A stretch of DNA of 36,575 nt, from NCBI GenBank assembly GCA_938044775.1, contig CALIOE010000099.1:1-36575 (forward strand). Reading direction: 5' to 3'. Origin of the DNA: an uncultured Rhizobiaceae group bacterium (GTDB lineage: Bacteria; Pseudomonadota; Alphaproteobacteria; Rhizobiales; Rhizobiaceae). The notes below the pieces were generated by a model that had not been told where the DNA came from, did not search any database, and was given only the letters and a program-made list of their open reading frames with translations. Shown piece by piece: positions 1 through 9,015 of this stretch; the first letter of the stretch is position 1, and the number at the start of each line of letters is the position of its first letter. Made by a program: the position numbers and the translations under genes.

Positions 1-1
1 C

Positions 2-451
2 GTTCGGGACACGCAGGGGAACCCAATCGAGGGCGCCAAGATCGATGTCTGGTCCGACAGTGAAGACGGATACTACGATGTTCAGCAACCAGACATTCAA
101 CCGTTGTACAACAATCGCGGAGTCTTCCGAACCGGCGCAGATGGCGCGTACAACTTCAAGGGACAGAAACCCGTCTCATACCCAATCCCTGACGATGGCC
201 CAGTAGGGCAATTGCTGGGCCATCTTGGTCGTCACCCCAATCGTCCGGCGCATATGCACTACATCGTCAGTGCGCCGGGCTATCAAACAGTGGTGACGCA
301 TACTTTCGTCGACGATGATCAATATCTTACATCAGACGCTGTATTTGGTGTGAAGGAGTCGTTGATTTCGACCTTCGAAGAAAATCCTGGTGGCGATACC
401 AAATTTATGGCCCCGTTTGATTTCGTCCTCACAGAAGACAAGGCCGCATGA
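2..451 (+). CDS. Hydroxyquinol 1,2-dioxygenase-type intradiol dioxygenase, 3' part
   Basis: Only the last 149 codons are in the window; the open frame runs in from the left edge. Intradiol dioxygenases use Fe(III) to cleave catechols between the two hydroxyls; the hydroxyquinol enzymes give maleylacetate from benzene-1,2,4-triol. All four iron ligands of the family are visible in the fragment: Tyr25 (in DGYYDVQ), Tyr60 (in SYPIPDDGPVG), His84 and His86 (in RPAHMH). DGxYDVQ followed by YPIPDDGPVG is the hydroxyquinol-type version, rather than the YGCDPQGPTQ form of catechol 1,2-dioxygenase. The stop overlaps the next start by 4 bases (ATGA), so it is cotranscribed with the CoA-transferase genes that would activate 3-oxoadipate, the product two steps on. 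The missing N-terminal linker domain should lie to the left. A chlorocatechol-type specificity cannot be excluded. Confidence 0.88.
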   Translation, partial: VRDTQGNPIEGAKIDVWSDSEDGYYDVQQPDIQPLYNNRGVFRTGADGAYNFKGQKPVSYPIPDDGPVGQLLGHLGRHPNRPAHMHYIVSAPGYQTVVTHTFVDDDQYLTSDAVFGVKESLISTFEENPGGDTKFMAPFDFVLTEDKAA

Positions 452-1305
452 CAACAATGGCAGAGTTCCTCGCCTTAGAAGAAGCAGTTAGGAGGCATGT
501 GAAAGACGGCATGAGTCTCGCTTTCGAAGGCTTCACGCATCTCATTCCCCATGCAGCAGCCCACGAAGTCATGCGACAGGGTATGAAAGACCTGACCCTG
601 ATCCGCATGACGCCGGACATCGTTTACGATCAATTTGTCGGTCTTGGCCGGGTGAAAAAGATGGTGTTTTCCTATGCCGGTAATCCCGGCGTCGGTCTGT
701 TGCGCCGTTTTCGTGATGCCGTTGAGAACGGCTGGCCGCAGGTTTTGGAGATTGAGGAGCATTCCCACGCCGCGATGGCCAATGCTTACGAGGCGGGTGC
801 GGCGGGTCTGCCGTGCTCGATTTTCCGGGGCTATCTCGGCGCGGGGTTGAAGGATGTTAGTCCCAACATCAAGTCTGTCACTTGTCCGTTCACCGGCGAA
901 AAACTCGCAGCCGTTCCTGCATTGCAACCGAATGTCGCGTTCATCCACGCGCAGAAGGCCGACAAAAAGGGAAATGTTCTGATCGAAGGTATAGTGGGCA
1001 TCCAAAAGGAAGCCGTTCTGTCAGCAAAAGCCGCCATCGTCACGGTTGAGGAAGTGGTGGACAATTTGGATAGCCACCCCAATGCGACCGTACTGCCTCA
1101 TTGGACGGTCAGCGCAATTTGTGTGGTACGCGGTGGTGCACATCCGTCCTACGCCCACGGCCATTATGATCGTGACAATGCCGCCTATCTTGAATGGGAC
1201 AAAATCGCAGCGGACCGCGATGTGTTTGCCGTTTGGATGGAAAAGAATGTGCTGACCGCATCGCCGGATGATTTCGCGAAGCGCATCGAGGGATTGGAAA
1301 AATGA
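448..1305 (+). CDS. CoA-transferase alpha subunit (3-oxoadipate/glutaconate CoA-transferase type)
   Basis: A 285-residue family I CoA-transferase subunit A. It has the early glycine-rich loop (GMSLAFEGFTHLIPHAAAHE, about residues 21-40), the PCSIFRGYLG segment, and a late ADKKGNVLIEGIVG stretch typical of GctA/IpdA-like chains. With the following subunit it should move CoA from succinyl-CoA to a dicarboxylate. After a hydroxyquinol dioxygenase the likely acceptor is 3-oxoadipate; this is inferred from context, because the sequence is closer in style to GctA than to classical PcaI. The start is fixed by a 4-base ATGA overlap with the dioxygenase stop, and its own stop overlaps the beta-subunit start in the same way, so the three genes are translationally coupled. 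Confidence 0.87.
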   Translation: MTTMAEFLALEEAVRRHVKDGMSLAFEGFTHLIPHAAAHEVMRQGMKDLTLIRMTPDIVYDQFVGLGRVKKMVFSYAGNPGVGLLRRFRDAVENGWPQVLEIEEHSHAAMANAYEAGAAGLPCSIFRGYLGAGLKDVSPNIKSVTCPFTGEKLAAVPALQPNVAFIHAQKADKKGNVLIEGIVGIQKEAVLSAKAAIVTVEEVVDNLDSHPNATVLPHWTVSAICVVRGGAHPSYAHGHYDRDNAAYLEWDKIAADRDVFAVWMEKNVLTASPDDFAKRIEGLEK

Positions 1306-2072
1306 GCAATGCCTTCACGCCGGACGAAATGATGACTATCGCCGCATCCCGGGCGCTGACCAATGAAGACATTTGCTTCGTCGGTATCGGTGCACCTTCG
1401 GCGGCTTGCAATATCGCGCGCCTCACCCACGCGCCGGACATCACGCTTATTTACGAAAGCGGTACGATCGGCACCGAACCGGGCGTACTTCCGCTTTCCA
1501 TTGGTGACGGAGAATTGTGCGAGACTGCGTTGACCACGGTCAGTGTACCGGAAATGTTTCGCTATTGGTTGCAAGGCGGACGCGTAACAATCGGATTTCT
1601 GGGTGCAGCGCAGATGGACATGTTCGGCAATATCAACACTACAGTTATTGGCGATTATGCCGCTCCCAAGACCCGTTTGCCAGGAGGTGGTGGAGCACCG
1701 GAAATCGCCTCATCGTCGGCCCAAGTCTATATGACGATGAAGCAAAGCCTGCGTGGAATGGTGGACCAGATCGACTTTTTCACCAGCTTTGGCCACGGCG
1801 AGGGGGGTGACCATCGTCAGCGTTTGGGTATCAAAACAAAGGGACCAACTCTACTGATCACCGATCTGGCCATCTGGACACCTGATAGCAAAACCAAAGA
1901 GTTCGTCGTCCGCAGCCTACATCCCGGCGTCACCTGCAAAGAGGTTCAGGAAACCTGCGGCTGGTCGGTCCGATATGACAGCGAACTGGAAGAAACCCCG
2001 CCACCAACCGATTTGGAACTCAAGACTCTCCGCGATCTCAAGACCAGAACGCGAGCGGCCACCCGTAGCTGA
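1302..2072 (+). CDS. CoA-transferase beta subunit (3-oxoadipate/glutaconate CoA-transferase type)
   Basis: A 256-residue family I CoA-transferase subunit B. The N-terminal pattern VGIGAPSAACNIARL followed by LIYESGTIG is diagnostic; Glu52 in ESG is the position of the catalytic glutamate that forms the enzyme-CoA thioester. A glycine-rich LPGGGGAPEIASSS segment follows. It starts inside the stop of the alpha subunit (ATGA overlap), as expected for a heteromeric enzyme made in equal amounts. Substrate is inferred from the upstream hydroxyquinol-type dioxygenase: activation of 3-oxoadipate to its CoA ester for thiolysis. No thiolase follows here; the next gene is on the other strand. Confidence 0.87.
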   Translation: MSNAFTPDEMMTIAASRALTNEDICFVGIGAPSAACNIARLTHAPDITLIYESGTIGTEPGVLPLSIGDGELCETALTTVSVPEMFRYWLQGGRVTIGFLGAAQMDMFGNINTTVIGDYAAPKTRLPGGGGAPEIASSSAQVYMTMKQSLRGMVDQIDFFTSFGHGEGGDHRQRLGIKTKGPTLLITDLAIWTPDSKTKEFVVRSLHPGVTCKEVQETCGWSVRYDSELEETPPPTDLELKTLRDLKTRTRAATRS

Positions 2073-2241
2073 AGCCGATTCAAAAATTGGCCCGGAACTC
2101 AGGGCCAGACACGTCGACCTGAACGGCAATTATGAGCAAAGCACGACGCCAAGTCTGATGCATTGCGTCGAAGGCTTTTCAGACATCTGGAACCTCGACC
2201 AGGCCCGGATGGTTGATGGAATGGTTTTCGGTTTTGCCCTG

Positions 2242-2271
2242 TCCTGGGTGAACTGAAGATCCAGGATTTTT
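2242..2271 (+). terminator. Possible weak terminator after the CoA-transferase genes
   Basis: TCCTGG (2242-2247) pairs with CCAGGA (2261-2266) and is followed by TTTTT (2267-2271). The stem is only 6 bp with a 13-nt loop, and the site is about 170 bases past the stop, in the 214-base gap between convergent genes. Position and T-run fit a terminator; stem strength does not convince. Confidence 0.3.
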
Positions 2272-2286
2272 ACGGTCCCTCGAACA

Positions 2287-3159
2287 CTAATTTGTAACAA
2301 CGCTATATCGGACAATCCGGTTGTTGTCGGAGTCAGAAAAATAGTACCGGTTGCCGTGGACTGCCACACCTTCCGGATCGTCGAGGAGGTTTGGTCCCTT
2401 GCCGGGTACTCCTGTGCCAATGACACCGACAAGGCTTCCACCGTCCTCCCCATTGGGATCGATCATCAAAACGCGATGTGCATCCTGATCGGCAACGATC
2501 AGTCGTCCCAACTCATCAATGTCAAGATAGCGCGGACCAGCAAATCCGAATTTGGCGTGGTCAATGATCTGCAGTTGTTTCAACTCAGGAGAATACCTGA
2601 CCAACCGTCTGTTAAAATTGTCGGCCACCCAGATACTGCCATCGGGGCCTTCTGCAACATCGTGGGCACCGAAATGCCCCTCGGTTGAGGCAACGACATT
2701 GCCGTTTTCATATGCCAGCAATGTGCCGGTACCACCCGCCATCGCATAGATGCGTCCATTGGTGTGGACAAGCGCCCCCTCGGTACCGCTTGCTTTGAGT
2801 ATCTGTGTCGGCTTAGAGGCCCCGATGGCAAATCGGTCAAAAACCAGCACCGCGCCGAGACCAGTAACCGCTATTGCGGCCCTGCCATCGGATCCGAATG
2901 AGATGTCGTGGACACCAGGCAGGTTCCCGTTTTCCCTTACCTCAATAAGCTCGAGAGTCTCAGCGTCCATCACGGCGATGCCGGCGCCAAACTTGTCCGC
3001 CACATACAGGCGCCCATCGGGGCCGATCACCAGATCATGCGGATCGTTCAGAACCTCGGCGCTGGCCCGATCAAACGATGCAAAGGGGCCTGGAACTTCT
3101 TCTCCGACCGCCTGGTTGCAGAACAAGCTGCAGAACAGCAGCACGAGCAGTGGGCGCAT
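2287..3159 (-). CDS. Secreted NHL-repeat / six-bladed beta-propeller protein
   Basis: A 290-residue exported protein. The start chosen is the ATG at 3159, with a good GGAGG 8 bases upstream. It opens directly with a signal peptide (MRPLLVLLFCSLFCNQAVG, then EEVPG). A longer frame to 3258 exists but lacks a ribosome site and would bury the signal. At least four NHL-like repeats are visible: HDISFGSDGRAAIAV, HDVAEGPDGSIWVADNFNRR, LDIDELGRLIVADQDAHRV and EGVAVHGNRYYFSDSDNNR. The xGxxYVADxxNxRI pattern builds a beta-propeller, used by SMP-30/gluconolactonase-like enzymes, lyases and binding proteins. No catalytic metal set could be assigned, so no reaction is proposed. It stands alone, convergent with the CoA-transferase operon and divergent from the secreted orphan at 3479. 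Confidence 0.78.
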   Translation of the reverse strand: MRPLLVLLFCSLFCNQAVGEEVPGPFASFDRASAEVLNDPHDLVIGPDGRLYVADKFGAGIAVMDAETLELIEVRENGNLPGVHDISFGSDGRAAIAVTGLGAVLVFDRFAIGASKPTQILKASGTEGALVHTNGRIYAMAGGTGTLLAYENGNVVASTEGHFGAHDVAEGPDGSIWVADNFNRRLVRYSPELKQLQIIDHAKFGFAGPRYLDIDELGRLIVADQDAHRVLMIDPNGEDGGSLVGVIGTGVPGKGPNLLDDPEGVAVHGNRYYFSDSDNNRIVRYSVVTN

Positions 3160-3478
3160 TGTGATCCTCCGCTGGCTTTCGGTGAATACAGCAGTTGTTG
3201 ACCGGAAAGGGGGCAACACCCGCCATGAAAGCGGCAACGGCATGTCCAAGTCAATCAACCTTCCTGCAATGCGTCTGTTGTGTCATCAGGATCCAGATTT
3301 GAAATCGGCAGCAGACGTCGCGACAGTATCAGGGAAAGCCCGCTTCAGGCCGGCTTTCTGAACCAGCTCAGAGATCATTCGCTTTGCAGTGCATAGAGGC
3401 ACTGGCTGGACATGTGGCGACCGTGACTTGACGTCAGCATCCGGCCGGAGGACTATTTCTTCGTTAGGGAGGCTTGTC
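3160..3478. other. Divergent intergenic region
   Basis: These 319 bases separate the minus-strand propeller gene from the plus-strand secreted orphan and must hold both promoters. I found both ribosome sites (GGAGG for the propeller, GGGAGG for the orphan at about 3466-3471) but no convincing -35/-10 pair, palindrome or gene. Open frames crossing it have no recognisable content. Confidence 0.5.
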
Positions 3479-3985
3479 GTGAGAAAGTTCTTTTCCGTTC
3501 TTTGTCTGGCGCTCTTGGTTTGCAGCAAGGCGAATGCCGCCACCTATTTTTGGTACCAGGATGGTTCCTGGACTGTTTGGAGTGAAAAGAAAAAATGCAG
3601 GGCCAGCAATCGCCCGATCATTGAAACGAGTCATGCGCCTTACATGTCGTTTTGGTTTTCCTACGATCCATCAAATCCCGGCGTTTCGATAGATGCCTAT
3701 TTCTGGCCGGGTGTTTTTCGCGTGGGGGATAAGCAGAAGGTCAGTCTCATTCCATCCGGTGGAAAGCAAGTCACGGTGCCCGCCGAAGCAAAACTCGATT
3801 TCGCGTTGAGAACTGACCGGCCATTGACGTCGGAAGAACTCACCCTCCTCAAAGAACAAAACCTGCTCATTGTTCAACCTGCAAACACCAGATTCAGTCT
3901 CGCTGTCGATGCCGTAAAACTGCCGGTGATCTTACAGCAGTTGGAAGTCTGTGCAGAAATCCTGGAGCGCGACTTAAACAAGTAA
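3479..3985 (+). CDS. Secreted protein of unknown function
   Basis: A 168-residue protein I do not recognise. The start is taken as the GTG at 3479, with GGGAGG about 8 bases upstream. This gives a textbook signal peptide: MRKFFSVLCLALLVCSKANA, then ATYFWYQDG. The ATG at 3389 would bury that signal behind 30 residues and has no ribosome site. The mature part is aromatic-rich (YFWYQDGSWTVW, MSFWFSYDP, DAYFWPGVF) with two Cys, probably all beta, and ends in a helix-like segment (LPVILQQLEVCAEILERDL). The overall look recalls small periplasmic stress or host-interaction proteins, but no motif supports a function. Single-gene unit, convergent with the small minus-strand gene at 4059. Confidence 0.7.
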   Translation: MRKFFSVLCLALLVCSKANAATYFWYQDGSWTVWSEKKKCRASNRPIIETSHAPYMSFWFSYDPSNPGVSIDAYFWPGVFRVGDKQKVSLIPSGGKQVTVPAEAKLDFALRTDRPLTSEELTLLKEQNLLIVQPANTRFSLAVDAVKLPVILQQLEVCAEILERDLNK

Positions 3986-4058
3986 TCACGGGATCAAAAA
4001 GCGGAACATTTTGCAATGTCGAAATCGAGGTGGCTGCCTGCCAGTGCGCTCCCTGCCC

Positions 4059-4283
4059 CTAACACTGAACCATTTTCTGCCTGGCGCGCCGCCATGAGTG
4101 TGAAGGGTCAGCCTCTATGTGTCTTTCTTCCCTGGGTTCTTCATCCGGTTTGCTGAGCATCTTCAGTATCTCATATGCCGCTGAATCCTGTGGAATAGCG
4201 GCCTCCTGATCCAGGATGAGCCCATCCAGATCAGTCAGATCTGAATGTAGCGGGAACTTCCAGCCAATGACTGCCTGTGCCAT
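4059..4283 (-). CDS. Small hypothetical protein (74 aa)
   Basis: A 74-residue frame supported mainly by a strong ribosome site: GGAGG with 7 bases (AAAATC and flank) before the ATG at 4283. The product is soluble and charged: an N-terminal half with regular hydrophobics (DLTDLDGLILDQEAAI, AAYEILKMLSK) and a C-terminal half rich in Arg, Glu and His. No family recognised. It lies 286 bases downstream of adenine deaminase on the same strand, too far for coupling, and converges on the secreted orphan. Could be a real small gene or a chance frame. Confidence 0.45.
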   Translation of the reverse strand: MAQAVIGWKFPLHSDLTDLDGLILDQEAAIPQDSAAYEILKMLSKPDEEPREERHIEADPSHSWRRARQKMVQC

Positions 4284-4569
4284 GATTTTCCTCCAGGTCT
4301 GACTCTCAGAATTTCCGGGTTTCCAGGTATTCTTCCAAAAACTACCTTCACCATCCCTCGAAAGAAGTGCGCATCAGCACACCTGATTAACCAATCCAGC
4401 CCGATCGATGCTGGAACAAAAAGCCAAAGGTTGCAGGTTGCAGAAAATACAGCAGAGGACCAGGAACCAGCAGGTCGGCTCCGGGAGAGAAATTGCGCGT
4501 GCCTCGATGACCGGACCCAGCAAGATGACAACGCTGATCCGATGCACTGTCGGACTGCTTTAGCCCGTT

Positions 4570-6375
4570 CTAGGTGTTCTGGTGGCGTGGCTCTGGGTGG
4601 GTATCAGTTGGTGTTTCCAAAATGATGCCCTTTTCGGTATCCACGATGCCCACATCGCTTAAATGTGGTCCTGCGTTACAAACCAGTGAAGCACCAAAGC
4701 AAGCTTTGAAAACGAGATAAGGTGGTTGCCAATCAACAACCTCATCCATCGCTTTTCTTATTTGAGAAAACTTCTCAGCGAGTTGGCTGGAAGGAGCAGA
4801 ACTGACAAGGCCAGCAATGGGCAGCGCCAATTCCGCCCGTATCTGCCCTTGCGAAGCGACCGCCAGTCCTCCTCCATTCGCTATCACCGCATTGGCCGCC
4901 AGCGCCATGTCTTCCTCATTGCCACCGAAAACCGTGAGGTTATGAGAATCGTGGGACACGGTGGTTGCAAAAGCGCCGCGCCACCGGCCCCATTGACCAA
5001 GATAGGCCACACGCGGTGGCTGCTTTTTGCCGAAGCGATTGATGATGGACATCTTGATCAAGTCGGGCGGAGAAACAGCAAAACCGTCCTCCAGATCCAC
5101 TGACCTGCTCCCCCATTGAGTGAAGCGAGGTTTTTCAATCGTGGAAATTTCTACTTCAGTGCCTGATGCCGAAACCCTGAAGTCGGCGGCCTTCACGGGT
5201 TCGGTATCCATGGTGCGCAGCATCGCCGCGGGAACATTTGTGGCCTTCGGCTTTGAAAGCAGTGCACCGTCTTTTGCAACGCATCGTCCATCGATGACAA
5301 CCGTCTGCGCTGCAAATGAAATCAGATCGTCGAAGACCACTATGTCGGCGCGTTTGCCAGGCGCGATCAACCCCAGATCGTTTCGCCCCAACCGTGTGGC
5401 CGCATTGAAGGTCGCCGCCTGTAACGCCCAGATCGGATTCAGTCCGTATTTCACCAGCCGGCGGACAACATCATCGAGGCCTCCGGCTTCGACCAGATCG
5501 TCTATGAAAACATCGTCGGAGCACAGAGTCAGGGTTTGAGGCAGCGCGCCCAGCTTGTTCAGTTCTTCCACAAATTGCGGCAGCAGATGATCGTGCGAAC
5601 CGCGCAACTCAATAGTGAGACCGGCCTGCAATTTCTCAACGAGATCAGCGCCTGAAGTCAGTTCGTGATCAGTTTGCACGCCGCTCGCCAGATACGCATT
5701 CAGAGGTTTGCCGTTCAGTCCACGCGCATGACCGCAAACCCGTTTGCCCGCGTCGAGACCGGCCTGAACGATTTTGCTCATCCGATCGTCACCGTCGAGC
5801 ACGGCTTGCATGGACATCACCTCAGCAACCCCATGAATATCCGGGTTGGCAAGCAACGAGGCGACAACCTCCGGAGCAAAGTCGCCGCCGGTTGTTTCAA
5901 AACCAGGAGCTGAGGGCACGCAGGACGGCGCCAGTGTCAAAACATGCAACGGGTTGTCGCGAGCCGATTGAATTGCAAACTCCACGCCCAACGTGCCGCA
6001 GGTGTTGCCGAACTCGTGCGGATCCCAAACCAGTGTCGTCACACCGCGCGGCAAAACCTCGCTCGCATAAGCGCCGGGAAGCACCATCGAGCTTTCAATA
6101 TGCATATGCATGTCGATCAGGCCGGGTGAAAGAATACACTCATTGGCGTCGATTATCTCGGTGGCATCGTCTCGTGAAGACGTGGGATGAACACTGGCGA
6201 TCATTGGCCCGACAATCCCGACATCGGCCTTGCGCAGTTGACCGGTCACCATGTCGGCGACGGTTCCGTTGACGATCAAGACATCAAAAGGCTCATTTCC
6301 CTGGGCCGCACGCACCGCTCGCTTGCGTTGGTCCGGGTCGTTCAATTCAGATTGTTTGCCCTGCCCTGCTGACAT
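4570..6375 (-). CDS. ade: Adenine deaminase
   Basis: A 601-residue amidohydrolase of the bacterial adenine deaminase family (adenine + water to hypoxanthine + ammonia; cytoplasmic). The family metal and active-site motifs appear in order: HMHIES (His90, His92, Glu94), WDPHE (His120, Glu121), GVAEVM (Glu185), CGHARGL (His216), TDHE (236-238) and CSDD (285-288), then a characteristic C-terminal domain. Full length for the family. It is the last gene of the lacI-transporter operon, starting 12 bases after the ATPase stop. Its place suggests the imported compound is adenine or is degraded to adenine. A role for this copy on a modified 6-aminopurine is possible, since alphaproteobacteria often carry several Ade paralogs. 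Confidence 0.93.
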   Translation of the reverse strand: MSAGQGKQSELNDPDQRKRAVRAAQGNEPFDVLIVNGTVADMVTGQLRKADVGIVGPMIASVHPTSSRDDATEIIDANECILSPGLIDMHMHIESSMVLPGAYASEVLPRGVTTLVWDPHEFGNTCGTLGVEFAIQSARDNPLHVLTLAPSCVPSAPGFETTGGDFAPEVVASLLANPDIHGVAEVMSMQAVLDGDDRMSKIVQAGLDAGKRVCGHARGLNGKPLNAYLASGVQTDHELTSGADLVEKLQAGLTIELRGSHDHLLPQFVEELNKLGALPQTLTLCSDDVFIDDLVEAGGLDDVVRRLVKYGLNPIWALQAATFNAATRLGRNDLGLIAPGKRADIVVFDDLISFAAQTVVIDGRCVAKDGALLSKPKATNVPAAMLRTMDTEPVKAADFRVSASGTEVEISTIEKPRFTQWGSRSVDLEDGFAVSPPDLIKMSIINRFGKKQPPRVAYLGQWGRWRGAFATTVSHDSHNLTVFGGNEEDMALAANAVIANGGGLAVASQGQIRAELALPIAGLVSSAPSSQLAEKFSQIRKAMDEVVDWQPPYLVFKACFGASLVCNAGPHLSDVGIVDTEKGIILETPTDTHPEPRHQNT

Positions 6376-6387
6376 AATTTTGCCTTG

Positions 6388-7407
6388 CTAGTTTTTCGCC
6401 GGAATAGAAAGCGCACCATCTTCCGGCAGGTCAAATGACAGGCTCGCACCGAGCTCGTATGCCGGTTCACCAGCCGGTGCCGAAGCCTTGATCTGTCCCA
6501 GCCCGGTGTCGAAGACATATTCCCGATGTTCTCCGGCGAAGGCAACGCCGCGAACGGTTGCTTTGTGCGGACCGCTGCCGATTTTCACGGCTCCCGGCCG
6601 CCATGCCAGATGGCCGGCCTTCGCCGTAAAGCTGATTGAAACACTGCCTTGTGGTCCCCTGATGCTCGAGCCGGAGACTTCAAATATGTTTTCAAAACCA
6701 AAAAAGTCGGCTGCAAACTCGGTTTCGGGCCGGTTGTACAAATCGTCCGCTGTACCGAGTTGTTCAATGACGCCATCCTTCATCAAGACAATCCGGTCAG
6801 CCAGGGCCAACGCTTCGGATTGATCGTGGGTTACAAAAATCATTGTGATACCCGTATCGCGCTGGACGCGTTGCAGTTCCGTGCGCATCTCCAGACGCAG
6901 TCGCGCATCGAGGTTTGACAAGGGCTCATCGAGCAAAAGAACCTTCGGCTCCATAACAAGAGATCGGGCGAGCGAAAGGCGCTGCTGTTGTCCACCCGAC
7001 ATTTCCGCAGGCTTTCGCTGGGCAAGATGAGAAAGGCCGACAGTGCTCAAGCCATGTTCGACCCGCCCAATGATTTCGGTTCTCGGGAGTTTTTTCAGAC
7101 GCAGGCCAAACGCCACATTCTCAAAGGCGTTCAGGTGCGGGAACAGCGCATAGGACTGAAAAACCAAGCCAACACCCCTCTTGTTTGCCGGCGTTCGACT
7201 CATGTCGACACCGTCAATCGAAATGCTGCCTGCATGCAGCGACATCAGTCCGGCAATAGCCCGCATGGTGGTTGTCTTTCCACAACCCGACGGACCGAGC
7301 AGCGCCACAAGCTCCCCTTTTCGAATATCCAATCTGAGATCGGGGACGACGACAGTTTTCCCGTAGGCAAGGGACACATTTTGCAGAGAGACGAAAGCGC
7401 TAGACAT
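6388..7407 (-). CDS. ABC importer ATPase (PotA-like, with TOBE domain)
   Basis: A 339-residue cytoplasmic ATPase of the spermidine/putrescine-iron type (CUT1-like) importers. Walker A GPSGCGKTT at 38-46, Q-loop at Gln84 (VFQSYALFPH), signature MSGGQQQR at about 136-143, Walker B VLLLDEPLSNLDA at about 156-168, H-loop at His194 (FVTHDQSEA). After residue 235 comes a regulatory TOBE-type domain with FAWRPG-like beta strands (LAWRPGAVKIG, FAGEHREYVF). Its start overlaps the upstream permease stop by 8 bases. It powers the two permeases encoded just upstream. PotA-type ATPases serve polyamines, Fe(III), sulfate, opines and others, so the fold does not give the substrate; adenine deaminase next door points to a purine. 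Confidence 0.93.
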   Translation of the reverse strand: MSSAFVSLQNVSLAYGKTVVVPDLRLDIRKGELVALLGPSGCGKTTTMRAIAGLMSLHAGSISIDGVDMSRTPANKRGVGLVFQSYALFPHLNAFENVAFGLRLKKLPRTEIIGRVEHGLSTVGLSHLAQRKPAEMSGGQQQRLSLARSLVMEPKVLLLDEPLSNLDARLRLEMRTELQRVQRDTGITMIFVTHDQSEALALADRIVLMKDGVIEQLGTADDLYNRPETEFAADFFGFENIFEVSGSSIRGPQGSVSISFTAKAGHLAWRPGAVKIGSGPHKATVRGVAFAGEHREYVFDTGLGQIKASAPAGEPAYELGASLSFDLPEDGALSIPAKN

Positions 7408-8179
7408 ATCGGGAAAATCCCAGAAATTTTTCGGCGACGAAGACTATCACCACAGACATGAGCGCCAACAGAGCTGACAATGCCGCGACAGAGGGATCAT
7501 AGGTGATTTCCATGTAGGACAACATATCGATGGGCAATGTGCGGACGCCCGGGCCAGACAGAAAGAGCGACACGGGTACCTGATTGAAGCTTGTTACGAA
7601 GCCCAGAATGAAAGCGGCCAGAACGCCTGACTGAATGTTAGGAAGCACGACACGAAAAAAGGCGCCGAGACGACTGCATCCAAGCAGGACAGCTGCCTCC
7701 TCCATGTCGCTTCGAAGATTGTTCAAACTGGAAGACACAACGCGAACGGCATAGGGAAGGACGAGTGCAGTGTGAGCCAGAAAGAGAGCCAATGTAATTG
7801 TGAAATTGAGCGGAACGACCAGATAGCGCAACAAAGCTAATCCAACGATTATTCCAGGAACTATGATGGGCGCCGCGACAATTGTCTTGATCGTCTCGCC
7901 ATAGGGGATTTGGTAGCGGCTGATAGCGTATGCGGCAGGCACGCCAAGAATGAGCGCCGCAATTGTACCGAACACCGCCAGGAACATCGACAGTGCAAAG
8001 CTTTCTCTGAAGCTCTCGACTTCGAAGACCTTGAGATACCATTTCAGCGATAGGCCGTCCGGTGGAAAGGCCAAAAAGTCGCCGGCAGACAGACCCGCGG
8101 CAATAATAATAAAGAACGGACCAATCAGGAAGGTCAGTGTCAGGCCAATGATCAAGCGTGACGCCCAGGTGCCGGTCAT
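7400..8179 (-). CDS. ABC importer permease (PotC-like)
   Basis: A 259-residue inner-membrane permease with about six hydrophobic segments, beginning LIIGLTLTFLIGPFFIIIAA. The cytoplasmic EAA coupling loop is seen at EEAAVLLGCSRLGAFFRVVLP, where the helix contacts the ATPase. Short PotC-class partner of the PotB-class permease upstream, from which it is separated by one base; its 3' end overlaps the ATPase start by 8 bases. Confidence 0.91.
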   Translation of the reverse strand: MTGTWASRLIIGLTLTFLIGPFFIIIAAGLSAGDFLAFPPDGLSLKWYLKVFEVESFRESFALSMFLAVFGTIAALILGVPAAYAISRYQIPYGETIKTIVAAPIIVPGIIVGLALLRYLVVPLNFTITLALFLAHTALVLPYAVRVVSSSLNNLRSDMEEAAVLLGCSRLGAFFRVVLPNIQSGVLAAFILGFVTSFNQVPVSLFLSGPGVRTLPIDMLSYMEITYDPSVAALSALLALMSVVIVFVAEKFLGFSRYV

Positions 8180-8180
8180 A

Positions 8181-9002
8181 TTAAGACCTTGCCGCTGAAA
8201 TGCGTTTGAGCAGGAGATTGGCCCCGAAACTCATCACAATCAGGATCGTTGCAATGATGCCGGCGGAAACGAAATCATTGGCCACATTGACCCGCTGATA
8301 GAGCAGCGTCTCCAACATCAGCACCTTCGAACCACCAAGTATTGCAGGAGTGATGTAAGCGGTGAGGGAACCTGTAAAAACCAGGGTGCCGCCCAACACC
8401 AACCCGTCTTTGGTCAACGGCAAAATCACTCTTGTGAACACCTGCAGCCAGTTGGCACCAAGCACACGGGCAGCAGGCACCACATCTTTTGGGAGGTTCT
8501 CCATGGCACTCACCAGAGAAATAATCATCAGCGGTAAGAACAGTTGAAGCAGGCCCAGAAACACAGCTGTCTCAGTGAACAGAAGACGAATGGGGGTGTC
8601 ACTCAAACCCAGTCCCTGGATCGCATCGTTGACGATGCCGGTGCGTCCCAGAATGACGATCCACGCATAGGTGCGGGCAACGGGAGATATCATCAGGGGG
8701 AGCACAACGAGTCCGAACACCCTTCCGCGGTGTTTTCCATCCAGATTCACGATGCAAAAGGCGGCAGCGTAACCGATTATCGCGCTGACAAACGCAACAA
8801 GAAAACCAAGTTTTAAGGTGCGCAGGAAAACCACCTGATTGAGTGGCTTCGCTGCAAAATCGAAGTAACCCTGGAGTGACCATTGGCCGTCAACCTGGAA
8901 AGCTTCTGAAAGCAATATTCCAACAGGCAGAAGGAACAGGGCCGCCGTGAACACAGCAGCCGGCAGTGCAAGTGCCAAGCCCTCCCTGTTGTTTTGGAAC
9001 AT
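8181..9002 (-). CDS. ABC importer permease (PotB-like)
   Basis: A 273-residue inner-membrane permease with six or so transmembrane segments (for example ALALPAAVFTAALFLLPVGI near the start). The EAA loop is VVPAARVLGANWLQVFTRVILP. The start at 9002 has a strong CTGGAGG about 9 bases upstream. Preceded by a long hairpin (9016-9063) that separates it from the binding-protein gene. Together with the next permease it forms the heterodimeric channel. Confidence 0.91.
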   Translation of the reverse strand: MFQNNREGLALALPAAVFTAALFLLPVGILLSEAFQVDGQWSLQGYFDFAAKPLNQVVFLRTLKLGFLVAFVSAIIGYAAAFCIVNLDGKHRGRVFGLVVLPLMISPVARTYAWIVILGRTGIVNDAIQGLGLSDTPIRLLFTETAVFLGLLQLFLPLMIISLVSAMENLPKDVVPAARVLGANWLQVFTRVILPLTKDGLVLGGTLVFTGSLTAYITPAILGGSKVLMLETLLYQRVNVANDFVSAGIIATILIVMSFGANLLLKRISAARS

Positions 9003-9015
9003 AGACTGCCTCCAG

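Noticed and set aside
3389..3478. Longer N-terminus for the secreted orphan
   Set aside because: It lacks a ribosome site and would bury a clean signal peptide; the GTG at 3479 has GGGAGG upstream.
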